64,000 nucleotides of DNA, taken from the NCBI GenBank assembly GCA_001939145.1, contig LSRX01000850.1, positions 183,379 to 247,378 of the forward strand, in the 5' to 3' direction. A program made the translations under genes and the position numbers. The notes beneath the pieces are model-generated. The model ran no database searches, had not been told where the DNA came from, and saw nothing but the letters and a program-made list of their open reading frames with translations. Source of the DNA: Symbiodinium microadriaticum. Taxonomy: Eukaryota; Sar; Dinophyceae; Suessiales; Symbiodiniaceae. Positions 32,176-43,300 of this stretch are shown here, one piece after another. Numbering within the stretch: the stretch's first letter is position 1; each line of letters opens with the position of its first letter.

Positions 32176-32851
32176 AAACCATTACGACATCTCCTCGATG
32201 CGTCGGGATCAATACGTTGTTCTCGCCTCACGATCTTGCAGAACGACCCCCACAAAGAATTACTGTAACTTAGTGGTGCGAGTGCACCGTCGGAAATCAG
32301 GAACTTGCAAGAATTCCGCCGCGAGATTTCCGTGACTAGTTCCCCTCTACTGAACTGTCAGCACACCGGGTCACCGGGTCTTTTCACACCCCATGAAAGC
32401 GCCATTCATCTGCGCAGCATCTGCTTGGCAGGCAGCTGCAGTCCAGCTGAACCCTCGGGCTTGATGAAGGTGGACCGTGCCCGTCCCTTTCTCCGAGCTG
32501 CACAGCTTCTTTATTTTAGTATTCACAACATATTCAGTCTATTCTGACTGCGTGTGGGGTTCAGGATTATGAGGCTAAGAGTTGGAGCATCTTGATTTAT
32601 CTTCCAGTTGCTGAGTGGCACGCGTGACATCCGGGGCTGCTGAATCAAGAGCTGGTGCCACCAGGCCTGGGTCTCTCGGACGCTGAAAGCCTTACTGGGA
32701 GATTAACTATCAGATCAAACTATTACTTCTGCGTCTTGAGGATGTCATGAAACCACACGGATTGGGGTTCCGGAGCCCAGCTCACTCGGGTCACCCACTC
32801 ATCTTCGCCCCATACAATGTGAAACGACCTTTGGGCTCACAGATGCTCAAC

Positions 32852-32918
32852 ATGGCAAATGCTTCTGTCGAGCGAGCAGATCAAGATCACTGCGTCGATC
32901 ACGCAGATGTTGCAAGGC
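32852..32918 (-). CDS. Short membrane-like exon
   Basis: Opens after CCAAACCTCAG and reads CNICVIDAVILICSLDRSIC then HVEH, stopping at GTGAGC. Good donor. Confidence 0.5.
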
Positions 32919-32982
32919 TGAGGTTTGGGACGTCTTAACGAGCTTCTAAGTGTCAAAGCCGCAGGTTCGTCTTCAGCACCTT

Positions 32983-33380
32983 TCAAGTCTTTCCTTTACC
33001 TTTTTTCCCTTTGCCTGCAAGGCCTCCTTTGTGGTTGCTTTTGCCTTTTCCCGTGCCTTTCCCTGACCCTTTTCCTTGTCCCTTTCCCTTGCCGCCACCT
33101 TTGTCTTTCCCTGACCCTTTTCCTTGTCCCTTTCCCTTGCCGCCACCTTTGTCTTTCCCTAAACCTTTTCCTTGTCCCTTTCCCTTGCCGCCACCTTTCT
33201 CTTTCCCTTTACCTTTTCCCTTTCCTGTAAACCTGCAATATTGCTGATAAGACCAGACCTCGCCCCCATGCGCCAAAGCCACGTAGTTGGAGGTCACATG
33301 GCCGCCGTGCATGCACTTGAAGTTCACCGGCTTCTTCAGCAGGTACAGCTGCGCTGCTTTTCCTTGAATGGACTTTGCTG
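32983..33380 (-). CDS. Exon with C-terminal Gly-Lys-rich repeat tail
   Basis: Opens after AAAATTACAG and reads SIQGKAAQLYLLKKPVNFKC, HGGHVTSNYVALAHGGEVWS, YQQYCR, then a tail of Gly-Lys-Gln/Ser/Asp repeats ending GKGKKGKGKT and TGA at 32983. The tail contains about three tandem 48-bp (16-residue) units, roughly 33052-33200. GK-rich tails are common in dinoflagellate proteins, often beside nucleic-acid-binding parts (general knowledge). An open stretch upstream (33602-33500, HEALKALVPYAEDWQEHGCQ) is a likely preceding exon. It may belong with the cold-shock-like gene just upstream. Confidence 0.65.
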
Positions 33381-33659
33381 TAATTTTGCGCGCTGGATAA
33401 CCTGATATGCTGGCTGGGCTGATGGTCAAGATGTGCGTTTGTGGACTATTCTGCTGTCCATACGTAAGAAAAAGTGTGAAAACATGAGCTATAAAGCCGC
33501 GGAGCCTTTGACAACCGTGCTCCTGCCAATCTTCAGCATAAGGCACAAGTGCCTTAAGCGCTTCGTGTTCCCCAAACCGCGTCCTCAGGGAAAGTGGTCC
33601 GAACAAACACAATGATGTTCTTCTTGTTCGCCTACCAGAATCACACCTTCTGTTGTACA

Positions 33660-34280
33660 TTACGGCGAAAAAACGTCTCTCTTTGCCCTAGGCCGTCCTT
33701 CTTGGAACTTCTTCCACTGCCGGCGCTTCTCACCACTCTCTTGATTCATTTTTTTCTTGATCCTTTGCCATCTGCTTTCCCTCCTCCTGTCGAGCTCAGC
33801 GTTGAGAGTCTCCTTGCCCTCGAACGCCTCAGGGAGCAGTTCCATGGGCTCCGAAGCCTTGTAGCCGAGGTGGTTCCGAATCATCTTGAAGCGCAAAAAC
33901 CGGCCAAAATAATGCGGCACATCCTCGTATAAGATGCCAAGAGAGGTGACCAAGACGTGGCCATAGACGTAAACACCGTCATGTGCATTTAGGCACTCAA
34001 TGTAACCAAACGAGTGTTTCGGCTTGTGAAACCACTTCTGCAAGCGACCTATTTGTTCCGTCTCACCATGTTCCGAATCTTCGCCGTCAGAGGAATCTTC
34101 CCATTCACCAACTTTGTCCGGCGATTCGTCTTCCTCCCACTCCTCATCTTCTTCCCACTCTTCATCTTCCTCTTCCTCGTCCTCCTCCTCTTCTTCCCAC
34201 TCTTCATCTTCCTCCTCCTCCTCATCTCCCCACTCCTCTTCTTCCTCCCATGCTTCATCTTTATCTGCAGCAGCAGCCAT
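33660..34280 (-). CDS. Acidic protein with cold-shock-like domain
   Basis: Open frame of 206 codons from ATG at 34280 to TAA at 33660. Residues about 10-75 are almost all Glu/Asp/Trp (EEEEDEEWEEEEEDEE type). Residues about 76-148 resemble a cold-shock domain: GRLQKWFHKPKHSFGYIE matches the G-x-V-K-W-F...GFGFI core, and VYVYGHVLVTSLG sits where DVFVH normally is, but the ring of aromatic residues is altered and the loop is longer. The tail (160-206) is Arg/Lys-rich (RIKKKMNQ, GEKRRQWKKFQ). A likely role is RNA binding with charged low-complexity arms. A GC donor before the stop (CCTAGG/GCAAAG) could join it to the GK-rich exon. I chose the ATG giving MAAAADKDEA because it starts the acidic tract; an upstream in-frame extension exists but is less protein-like. 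Confidence 0.7.
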   Translation of the reverse strand: MAAAADKDEAWEEEEEWGDEEEEEDEEWEEEEEDEEEEDEEWEEDEEWEEDESPDKVGEWEDSSDGEDSEHGETEQIGRLQKWFHKPKHSFGYIECLNAHDGVYVYGHVLVTSLGILYEDVPHYFGRFLRFKMIRNHLGYKASEPMELLPEAFEGKETLNAELDRRRESRWQRIKKKMNQESGEKRRQWKKFQEGRPRAKRDVFSP

Positions 34281-34539
34281 TGCGACAGGGTGGAACTTGT
34301 CAGATGACCTTTCCCTACAGTTCAGTTCAGACTGTGCTGCAGTGCTTGTTGCTTGCAACCCAGTTCCCCTATGCACATGCCTAGGTCGGAAGTTGAAAGT
34401 GACGCCGATGTGTGTGCAACATGGACTGCCTTGCTGTGACTGAACGGGATCCAGAAACGACGTAAGAATGGTTCCTACTCAATTCCCCAAAGCACACCAA
34501 GACAGAGGAGTATATATCGATGTGGAACACTTGCAATGC

Positions 34540-35345
34540 AGATCCCCAAAGCCCCCAAGTCCAAACTTAACCCCAAAGGCACAACTCCGAAACCCAAAAG
34601 GCCCCAACCTTTCAAAGCCGAAACCGCAAAACCCTGAAACATGCTGTACAACCCTGCATACTCTCTTCCACTCTTGCTTGCCCCAATGCCCTGAACCCCG
34701 ATCCCCGAAGCCCCTCAACCCTAAAACCCAAAATCCTAAACTCTACAACCCTAAACCCTAAAACCATAGAGCCCTAAAACCCTCAACCTCCGGAAAGCCC
34801 CGAAGCTCCGCCTAGCGGCACACAGCAACGAGGCTCGAAGCCAAGACTTCGCTGTCTCGGTAGCGGGGGCTACCAAACCACATCCTGGGGGTGTGGGTTT
34901 AGGGTTCAGGGTTCAGGGTTTAGGGTTTAGGGTTGGGGGTGTGAGAACTTTCGGGCTTTGGGTGTACAGTACATTTGGGATTTGGGGCGTACGGGTTGAA
35001 TGCTTTTGAGGGGTTGAGGATTTGGGATTTACGCCTTTTGCGGTTTAGTGCTCAAGGCTTTTGAGGGTTCGGGTTAAGGATTTGGAGTGTTGGGAATTGG
35101 CGGTGAAGGGTGTAGATTTGCTGAGTTCAGGGTTTTTGTGAGGATAAGGCTGTTGGGGTGTCAGCGCTTGGGGTTAAGGCTTGTTGATGGTTTGAGGCTG
35201 TGGGAGGTTCGATTTTCGGGACGGTTGCTGTCCCCCACAAAAACACCGCAAGACAAAGAAAAAAGATGGAAACAAACAATCGGTTTGGAGATTGGAGAGG
35301 TAGGCATGATTCCTGCTTTGAGGCTTTACGGGGTTTGAAGGCTGG
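34540..35345. repeat. Telomere-like C-rich then G-rich spacer
   Basis: 34540-34800 CCCTAAA-like, 34890-35345 TTTAGGG-like. Between them a small minus piece 34892-34815 reads SPRYRDSEVLASSLVAVCR then TAG, a possible terminal exon (another minus frame is also open). Confidence 0.6.
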
Positions 35346-35409
35346 TAGCTTGAGCTTGTGAAATCCCTATCGTCTCGTCGGGTTTAGAGTTTAGGGTTTG
35401 ACGGGAGGG

Positions 35410-35470
35410 CTTCAGGCGCAGAAGGGTGCTCTCTCTAATTAGTCTGCAGCGACGTAACTCATAAGCAATC
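35410..35470 (-). CDS. Tiny exon candidate
   Basis: Minus frame reads IAYELRRCRLIRESTLLRLK. Open only briefly; strand fits neighbours. Confidence 0.35.
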
Positions 35471-35486
35471 GTGCGTCGACCCAGTG

Positions 35487-36107
35487 TTACCGGTTTGGGG
35501 GGAACAGCAAAACCCCATAGCTCTTTCTTCCGACTTGAACTGCTTGCTTCAATGTCTCGACACTGGACCGAATCAGTTCAAAACCACTGCGGGCGCAAAT
35601 CTGCAGGCGAGTTGCAAAATGATGACCGTGGAAGCCAGTAAAGCCTGAGGGTGCTCTGGTAATTCTGGCAGTTGGAGAATCAGGTAAATCAGTAAAAGGA
35701 GCCCCCCACCACGGGACACCTGCATACTGAGTGCCGTTGTTCCTCGGGTAGCTGGCAGCGCGCAAAGCCGGCTGCATTTCAACCAGAGAATCTGGAGCCG
35801 AAAAGCTGTTCACCGCGCCAGACCCAAGCTGAATCCGCCAAGCCCCTCTAGATTCTAGATAGCACGGAGCCATGGGTTGCAGGACCCCCTGCAATTCCCA
35901 CGATGACTGGAGTACCTTTTTTCTGGCGATGACTCTGCCATGCACATGGCCGCGAAACGTAGAAGTCGGTGCTGAAGTTAGACCAAGGAACTGACCCCAC
36001 CGTGAAGAAGAGGTCTTGGGAGAGCGCCCAAGCACCGACCACACACCCCAGCGAGATGGTGGTTCTGGGCCACAGAAAGGAGCTGGGTACAAACGTGGTC
36101 CCAGCAT
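35487..36107 (-). CDS. Long exon region, unknown function
   Basis: A minus frame stays open about 620 nt to TAG near 35487. Landmarks: SSWELQGVLQPMAPCYLESR, LGSGAVNSFSAPDSLVEMQP, FTDLPDSPTARITRAPSG and SGFELIRSSVETLKQAVQVG. In its first third (36135-35960) another minus frame is more hydrophobic (LWPRTTISLGCVVGAWALSQ), so the 5' part may be a separate exon in that frame, with the long frame starting after GTACTCCAG near 35917. Confidence 0.5.
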   Translation of the reverse strand: MLGPRLYPAPFCGPEPPSRWGVWSVLGRSPKTSSSRWGQFLGLTSAPTSTFRGHVHGRVIARKKVLQSSWELQGVLQPMAPCYLESRGAWRIQLGSGAVNSFSAPDSLVEMQPALRAASYPRNNGTQYAGVPWWGAPFTDLPDSPTARITRAPSGFTGFHGHHFATRLQICARSGFELIRSSVETLKQAVQVGRKSYGVLLFPPNR

Positions 36108-36249
36108 TTAGTAAGGGTACTTCTTTCCGATCCATCAGCGTGCATGGTAACTGTACCGCTCAACTCCCAAACCCCTATGAATCAAATTGTTACGCCCCTT
36201 CAAAGACCCTCCCAAACCCTGAACCCTCTGAACCCTGAAGGCCTATCCA

Positions 36250-36338
36250 GTTTCTGCAGCAGCGGGATCCACCGCCGCGCCACAGCGTGACCCAGGTGGT
36301 TCCTTTACAAACGAGGATTCGGGCAGCTTCTTCGGATT
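36250..36338 (-). CDS. Short exon candidate
   Basis: Minus frame reads SEEAARILVCKGTTWVTLWR. Flanked on both sides by C-rich telomere-like sequence (36180-36240 and 36340-36640). Confidence 0.4.
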
Positions 36339-36339
36339 G

Positions 36340-36640
36340 AGGACCAAACCCTAAGCCCCGAAGCCCTGAACCCACGAAGCACTGAGATCTGAATCCTAAA
36401 CCCTTAAACCCAAAATCTAAACACCCTGAGCTCCTATTAATAAGACTAAACCACAACCCCCATTCACCCTAAAACGCCCCAAAACCTTAACACAATGACC
36501 TCGTAAACCCAAATCCCGTGACCACCAAACCCTAAGATCCTTACAACCCTAAAACCTTCATATTCCAGAAACCCCAAAACCGCTGAAACCCCTAAAACCC
36601 TAAACCCCGAATCCCGCCACCTCCCAAAAAAAGCCTCATG
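36340..36640. repeat. CCCTAAA-like block
   Basis: 300 nt of degenerate C-rich telomere-like sequence with several exact CCCTAAA units; no exon seen. Confidence 0.8.
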
Positions 36641-36671
36641 TCGAAAGCCTAAGCTATCAGATTCACGTGCA

Positions 36672-36759
36672 GCCCGGGTTCACCATGCTCAACGGCACGG
36701 CCATTGCCATGGAGAGCTGCCAGGGTTCAGGAGCTAAGAAAGCAAGAGAGTGAGCGAGG

Positions 36760-36794
<35 letters not shown>

Positions 36795-37580
36795 GTAGGT
36801 AGGTAGAGGTAGGTAGAAAAGCGAGAAATCGAGAGCTTTGGGGTGTTGGTGCTCATGACGCTGCCCGGGGCTCGGGTTGAAATCTTCGGGCAGATGTACA
36901 AAGACTTGACCCAAGAAGATCGATGTTCCAGTCGTACAGAAGCGCCCGTCTATCGAGAGGCTTCGGCCTCTGCTCCCACGCTCGACCTTTTGAACCAGAG
37001 ACCCTCGATGTGGCCTGCTTAGATACCTAATTACTACTCCACCCAGACCTGCACGCCGACAGAGCAGGAGCCCCCGATACCGCACCCCTGGCGCCAGGGT
37101 GTCCAGATGGTGGCCGCGAGCGGGCCCAAAATCAGCAGTGCTGCCGATACCTGGCGAAATACTTGGCTCCAAGGTTATTTTTTTTTCAGTGTCTCTTTTC
37201 CGCTCTCTAATCAATCCGCAGAACAGAAAACTACATGGATGAGGCGTTGGGTCGGATGCTTCTCGCCGCCTTTAGACTCCTTAGCTTCCCATGCTCCAAG
37301 GTTTAGGGCGTAGGGCCTAGGGCAACTTGACGATGCCGATGGGCAAGGAAATTGCAGTGCAAAGTGGGCATGACGGAGTTGATTCGAAGTGGGGGGGTCA
37401 GGTTCTTAGGAGCCTTCTGACTCGGGCTTCTAGGAGATCCTCTCTTACAAAGGCCCCTACTTCCCTCATGCCCTGCCTGCGCCCAGAAAAGATGAGGGTG
37501 GTCTTTGTGGGGAGCCGTTCCCCAGCATCCACCATGAACCTCCGCAGCAAGATGACCCCGATGGCTGCAATCTCCATGGA
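36672..37580 (-). CDS. Multi-span membrane protein exons, unknown function
   Basis: Four islands in reading order: about 37570-37420 (AIGVILLRRFMVDAGER, LIFSGRRQGMREVGAFV), about 37375-37320 (CPLCTAISLPIGIVKLP), 37166-about 37105 (opens after TTTCGCCAG; VSAALLILGPLAATIWTPWR; ends before GTGCGG) and 36715-36680 (opens after CCCTGGCAG; LSMAMAVPLSMVNP). All are hydrophobic and read the same way, so I take them as one membrane protein. A CT/GA microsatellite lies at 36757-36795 and another at 37630-37662. Transporter type not recognised. Confidence 0.5.
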
Positions 37581-37907
37581 TTTCAGGAGTTGAGAAAACG
37601 CGCGAGAGAAGAGAGAAGGAAAGGACAAGAAGAGAGAGAGAGAGAGAGAGAGAGAAAGAGTGAGAGATTGATGAAAACACATATGGATTGCGTGATTCTC
37701 CTCCACTTGTGAAATGATTCCCGCCCCAAACAATTGTTGACTCCACGCTGCTATCTACTTTGCGCCCCTGGGCCAGCGCTGCAATAATAGTTGATTGTCT
37801 CTGCTACGACTTCTACGACTGCTGCCGCCATAGCTTCCACCACCAGCATGGCCATTGCCCACTGCTACTACGGCGACGAAGCTTCGGTGCTGGTTGATTC
37901 ATCTCAC

Positions 37908-38205
37908 CCCAGAACCCTAAACCCTAAACCCTAAACCTTTAAACCCTAAACCCTAACCTTTAAACCCTAAACCTCAAACCTTAACGTTTGAACCCTAAAT
38001 CGTACACCCTAAACCCTAAACCCTAAACTTTAAACCCTAAACCCTAAACTTTAAACCCTAAACCTCAAACCCTACACCTACAACCCTAGATCCTAAACCC
38101 TAACCTTTAAATCCTAAACCTTACACCCTAAACCTCAAACCCTAAACTTAAAATCCTGAATCCTAAACCCTATAAACTTTAAACCCTAAACCCTAAACCC
38201 TAAGA
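37908..38205. repeat. Longest interstitial CCCTAAA array
   Basis: About 300 nt of CCCTAAA units with variants such as CCTTTAAACCCTAAA and CTCAAACCCTAAA. No open frame of note. Confidence 0.93.
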
Positions 38206-38396
38206 GGGCTTCAATCCCCGGGAGTTTCAAGCTTCGGTGCAACGGTAAGACGGAGTCTCAACACGGCCTGAAGCCCTAGCCAATCCATAACGCGCTAAAC
38301 CCTAAAACCTGAGACCGCGAAAGCACTAAACCGAAAACCCCCTGACTGAAAACCCAGAAACTCGAAACCGAACCCCAGACACCGAAACCATTAAGC

Positions 38397-38800
38397 TCGT
38401 GTTCCCTCTCTTTCGTGCCAAGTCGCCCCGAGACCAGAACCCACTGATTTCGTCTTCCGCACAGACATGGGCTCCGCGGCTGGGGCTTGGGGCTCAGGTG
38501 GAGATGGCTGTCAGTTTGGATCTTGTTCTAGCTCTCTTGCTGGTTTGGTGTACCCCAGCTGTCGATCTGCATATGTATGTACCTGCTTATATTCGACGAG
38601 CATGGAAAAGAGTCAGAAAAGGGGCGCGAGAGAAAGAGAGAGAGAAAGTGCGGGATGGGTTTATTCATGGACGTGGGTGAGTCGTGGGATCTCATGGTGG
38701 TGATGTTGAGAATCGTGGCAGTGCCAGTGGCTCTGCCTACAGTGATTGAGAATCCTCTAGTCGTAGTGGTTGTTGGGTTGTTGGCTGTAGCATTGTGATT
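38397..38800 (+). CDS. Doubtful plus-strand open frames
   Basis: Plus frame reads MAVSLDLVLALLLVWCTPAV, signal-peptide-like, then a GA-microsatellite-encoded Arg/Glu run. A second plus frame ends with VVVVVGLLAVAL. Splice context is not clear and the GA tract at 38620-38650 suggests intron. Confidence 0.25.
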
Positions 38801-39044
38801 CCGTTCACGCCTCTTCTTAGTACTGCTCCTTCTGGCTACTTTCCCTGAACCCTACACCACAAAATCCTCATCCTGCCTTACTCTGACCCCTTCGGTCTGA
38901 GATAGGTCTGTAGTTGTCTCCTTCCTACTTAAGAACATCATGGCTTTACTCTAGCTTTATGGTTTTGGGTATTTAGGCTCACTAAATCCAATGAATCCTA
39001 AACCCCCAAACCCAAAGTCCCTAAGTCCCATGACCCTTAAAGTA

Positions 39045-39120
39045 GCTGCTCGAGCCATACTGCCGGCGGTCCATGGTGCAGCCTCTCGGAAATCCTGACA
39101 ACGCCTGGAAAAGTCTCTGG
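39045..39120 (-). CDS. Short exon candidate
   Basis: Minus frames read PGVVRISERLHHGPPAVWLE or, after CTTTTCCAG, LSGFPRGCTMDRRQYGSSS. Frame undecided. Confidence 0.4.
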
Positions 39121-39214
39121 GTTACAGGGTTCAGGGTTTAGGTTCAGGCGTTTAGGGTTTGGGGGGCTTCGTGGTTTAGGACTTAAGGCTTAGGGGTTTG
39201 AGGATTCTATTGCG

Positions 39215-39372
39215 AAGAATGCCGACCATATCGGGGGCAATGAGCGGCGCACGGCGCAAGCACTTGCAGTGGGCTGGTGTTGGCTTGCTTGCGGCGTGGA
39301 ATTTACAGTTTCTGTCTGAGGGCGCGGCGTCTTGCAAGAGCTGCTGATACTCGATGGCGACTTCAGGACACT
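39215..39372 (-). CDS. Cysteine-containing exon, unknown function
   Basis: Minus frame reads PEVAIEYQQLLQDAAPSDRN, KFHAASKPTPAHCKCLRRAP and LIAPDMVGILR. Opens just after a TTTAG that belongs to the flanking repeat, so the repeat may provide the acceptor. Confidence 0.55.
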
Positions 39373-39480
39373 AAATCACTAAACCCTGAGAAATATCCTA
39401 CAAGTGCTGCTACGTTCGTTTCACTCCCACTCAGCCATCCGTAGAGAATCGTACATCCGTTCAACCATTCCCGTTGCCCC

Positions 39481-39663
39481 GTGGTTTTGGAGATGTCGAT
39501 ACCTCGCGACCTCGCGGAGGGAAACAGTCTAGTCTACTGGCCCCTGTCCCGAAAAGGAAATCCGGAATCGATCCCTTGCGGTGGCGCCTTCATGCTCTGG
39601 AGAATCCGCACGCAGGCCTTCCACGGACACATCGGGTCTAGGGTCTATGCGACAGACTCATGA
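39481..39663. CDS. Open island, strand unresolved
   Basis: Plus reads MSIPRDLAEGNSLVYWPLSR and ends in TGA; minus reads MCPWKACVRILQSMKAPPQG. Both plausible. Confidence 0.3.
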
Positions 39664-39919
39664 CCCCCCAAGTGGGGAGTCTCAAACTACGGATCCTCTT
39701 TTCCGCTAAACGCTAAACCTCTAATCCCTTTCGGAAGTGCTTCTGGCAGGATACTCGTACCCTAGGCACATATACCAGTACCTGACAGTGAAAAGCAGCG
39801 AGCTGGACACGAGATGGTCTCAGCAAATCGAGTCTCGCATCATTGGGTTTAAGGTATAGAGCTCTTTCCGAACATGAAAGTTTAGGGTTACCACTTCAGT
39901 GTAACGGCTTACCGAAGAC

Positions 39920-40345
39920 ATGATGGGGCGTCTCAAAGCCTCAAACGCTCATGCCCGAATCCCAGGCCACTCCTGTTTATGCAATTCTGTTGAAGTGAGG
40001 AGACACGCCATTGAAGGCAGTACAGGATTGGAATGCCAATTCCATCGATTGGGCGTAGGAAGTTCTCTGGGTCACAGCATTTACAAGCCACTCTGCCTGC
40101 AGAACTACAAGCAGCGTCCGACCTTCTTTGAGAGACTTTATGCATCAGGCTGCAGGGAAAACACATGTCTGGGCAAAAAGCCCTGCAGCCCCATTGTAAC
40201 AAAACATCTTAGTGCTGCTGGAAAGCACCTCCTTAAAGTGTCCTCTCTCTTGGTATTCACAGCAACCGGACAGAAGCCTGCTTTTACACGATCTCCCTAT
40301 CTTGCACTGCATACTCCCACAGACTCCCGTTCTAAGGGATGACAC
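39920..40345. CDS. Open region, plus-strand frame longest
   Basis: A 140-codon plus frame reads GLECQFHRLGVGSSLGHSIY, RPTFFERLYASGCRENTCLG and VTKHLSAAGKHLLKVSSLLV before TGA. Minus frames are also open in pieces. If real on plus it faces the end of the helical-repeat gene. Confidence 0.3.
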
Positions 40346-40366
40346 GCAATTATCAAAGCAAAGTAG

Positions 40367-43300
40367 CTACTTCCTGACAGCTTTCGGCGGTTCGTCCGCA
40401 TTGGTGCTGTTTTCACTATCAGGGACAGTAAAGAACTCCAGATCTTGTCGGGAGTGAGCTTGCCCGAGTGATGTTGGAACGTCCCAGAAGCGCAAAACTC
40501 GAAACGTAAGCCCACACGCCCTGACCATCGGTGGCACGGTTCCCCATCCCAAACAAGGCGAGTGTGCAAACTCGAAACACTAATATCTTCAACAGCCACG
40601 AGACGCCAAACCCAATTCTGAGCCGTCTCTCCTCGACCCTCCGAACCTGTGAAAATCCAATTTTTCCTTCAATACGGACCACTGCCCGGGGTGTGGGGGT
40701 ATTGGTACTTGGTTTAGCGCTATTGTGGCTGTTACTATGATGACTAGTCTTACTGTTCGTGCTATTCCTACGATTGAGCTATTGTTCCCGTTGCTATTCC
40801 CTGACAGCCTTAGCGCTGAGCTGCTGCTCTTGCGCCAGCATAGCCAGGCGCTGCAGCAGTGGAACGGTCGCTCGGTGGACAACCTTCAAAATGATATGGG
40901 GCCCTTGATCAACAGAAGAGACAGAGAGTTTGGTGTAGACTGTAATTACTGTAATTGTGACAAGGAGCCCTAACGAATGGCATTTCATCTTAGCCATACT
41001 GAAGCTTCAACTGATCATGGAACGATTGGGTTCATGAGCATGAATCATCGTGTGGGTCAGATCGTTAGCAGTATCTCGCCTTTACTATACATGTTTATTT
41101 TGTACTTCCTCTCATAATAACATTGCAATTCCAGATCTTCTTGGTTGCTAATTATCTCCCATTCTGCGGAGATGAATCTGGGTAGGTAGAAACTTGCCGT
41201 CGCGGCACCTGCAAGTCTTGCGCCTCCGGCTGAACGCTGAAGGGCCCCGAGTTGATGAGCTCCAAAGCTCGGAAGAGGGCCACGATGACCATGGGAGGCA
41301 GCTCCTGGAGCTCTTCCTGGCCCTGCTCTGTCTCTGTCAATCGCTCCAAGAGCACCTCTTGGGCTCTTCCCCTGGCTTTGGAGAGCTCCGAGCTCTCCCG
41401 GCTCGTGGGCCGGAGGCTCCGTAGAGATGGGAGCGGTGCGCGCCGGGTCTCTCCCAACTCGGCCTCGGCCGCATGGCGCAGGAAGCCGGGGAGAAGTGAG
41501 AGGCTCACCTCCGCCATCTTTGAACCGGAGACCTCCTCATACCAGAAAGCCCGACCCGAGTGCCTCGGGAAGCCCAGGCAGGCGAGGACCAGCTCATCTC
41601 CGGAGTAGAGGGACACCTTTCCTGCAGACCTCCAAGGATCTTCGGCGATTTCCAAGGACTGCTTCAGCTTCTCCAGGAGGGAATCGGAAGCACCGTCTTG
41701 ATGCTTCGAGGCCTCTTTGGCAGCTCCTTGCATGACTGCAGAAGCCGCGGCGGCCCAGGTCTGAGAATCCGAGAGGTGCAGGGACACCAATGTGGCCAAG
41801 GCCAGCTGACAAGCAGGGGTCAAATGCCGTGCTGTCTGTTCAATTCCGGAGTCTGCTGTGGCAGCAGCCCGTCGTCGAGCCCCGTGCCCCGCGCTGCGCC
41901 GCTGAAACGGCTCCCGGAGGACGGCGAGCAGTGCGACGAGGCCCGGCGCGTGACCAAGCAAGGCGAAGGCGCTGGCCGCTTGCACGATTTGTGCATCGTC
42001 CAACTCTTGAAGGCGATCCTCTAAGGCGTGCGGCAAGGGCACCAGCGCTTTGCGAAGGCAGGGGAGCATGAAGCTGTCCCTGTTCCCGGCCGCTGCATAG
42101 GCCTCCAGCAGCGCCAGAACTTCCGGAGAGGAGTAGGCTGCAAGGCGGGGAGGCACCAGGGCGGCGGCCGTCGAAAGCAACTTCGGATCAACAAGTCCCA
42201 GGCGTCCGATGGCAGAAAGCACACGGCTGGCATCCTGCGGCCGAAGAAGCCGGAGCTCCCTGGCCATGCGACTGGTAAGCTGCACCAAAAAGACCTCGCG
42301 CTCCTCATGCACGGAGCTATCTTCTGAGTCTTGGCCGCTTGACCGGAGCTGCTCGTAGCACAGGGCGAAGGACTCAAGGACAGGAGGCAGGGAGTTCGTG
42401 TGCATGCGGCTCAGGTCTGCCAGGATCTCTTTCTGGAAGGCCTCCAAAACCACAAGGTCCTTCAAGAACCATGTCGCTATGTGATTTGGGAGCTGACCCA
42501 CGTTAGAGACCTACGAAGCCCAATCCAGCCTGAAAGCGTGATGTAGGGCCTCAGGCGCGTGATATACCCGAATATACCCCCAAACCCTATTCTATCTATT
42601 CATGTCCCGATACTGAGCCCTCTGCAGTCCTGCACCCGCAGCTTTCCCATCGCCAGGATCGCGGTGTGCAGCTGTGGCGGCTCCAGCTCCTCGAGAAAAG
42701 AAAGGTTGTGTACATGGAGATCTTTTGCAAATGGAACCCCGAGCCATGCACGAGTCGAAGAGAAGCGAAGCCCTTTCTGAGCTGCATCCCTGGAGAACCC
42801 CCCCCCAAAAAAAAGAACATGAGACAGTATATAGGCACAGTTATATATAATAGAATGCTTTAGAATCTATGATCCGCAGCAAAGCCCAAGTCTCCTTCAC
42901 CCTCCGGCCGAGCATTTCCAGGATCTCACGGACGGCCACGGGTGCCAGCGCCGGCACCGCTTGGCCGAAAGGCGTGGGCGAAGGCCAGCTTAGGGGCCCC
43001 TCGAGGGCCGAGAAGGCAGCGAGGCTCTGCAGGAGGTCCAAACAGGCCTCTTCGAGTTGGTTTTCGGGGAAGGGGGTTTAGGGGACTTCGGCTCTTCTCT
43101 CGCTCTCTCTCTTTTGGGGTTTTGGGGGGGCATCTCGGGCCTCCAAGGTGCTGGAGTCCACTCCTCCCGCTGCCCAAGCATCCAAGGCTTGGAGGAAGTC
43201 CGGGCATCGGAACTCCAGCTCTGCAAAGCTCTTCGCCACCATGGACCTTTTGGGCGCAAGGAGGAGGGTGTCTCTTTTGAGCTTCTTTCCGAAGGGCGTA

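Noticed and set aside
32925..33247. Plus-strand Pro/Phe/Leu-rich frames
   Set aside because: Antisense of the Gly-Lys repeat tail.
34014..34443. Plus-strand Ser-rich and Leu/Phe-rich frames
   Set aside because: Antisense of the acidic arm of the cold-shock-like protein; the minus frame has the start, the domain and the stop.
36672..37580. Sideroflexin-type transporter
   Set aside because: PLCTAISLP and AMAVPLSM loosely recall sideroflexin motifs, but their order and spacing do not match.
37908..38205. True chromosome end
   Set aside because: The CCCTAAA array is interstitial, drifted, and has genes on both sides.
41194..42327. Several plus-strand frames of 76-154 codons
   Set aside because: Antisense of the 42513-41222 exon of the helical-repeat gene, which is the only frame open throughout.
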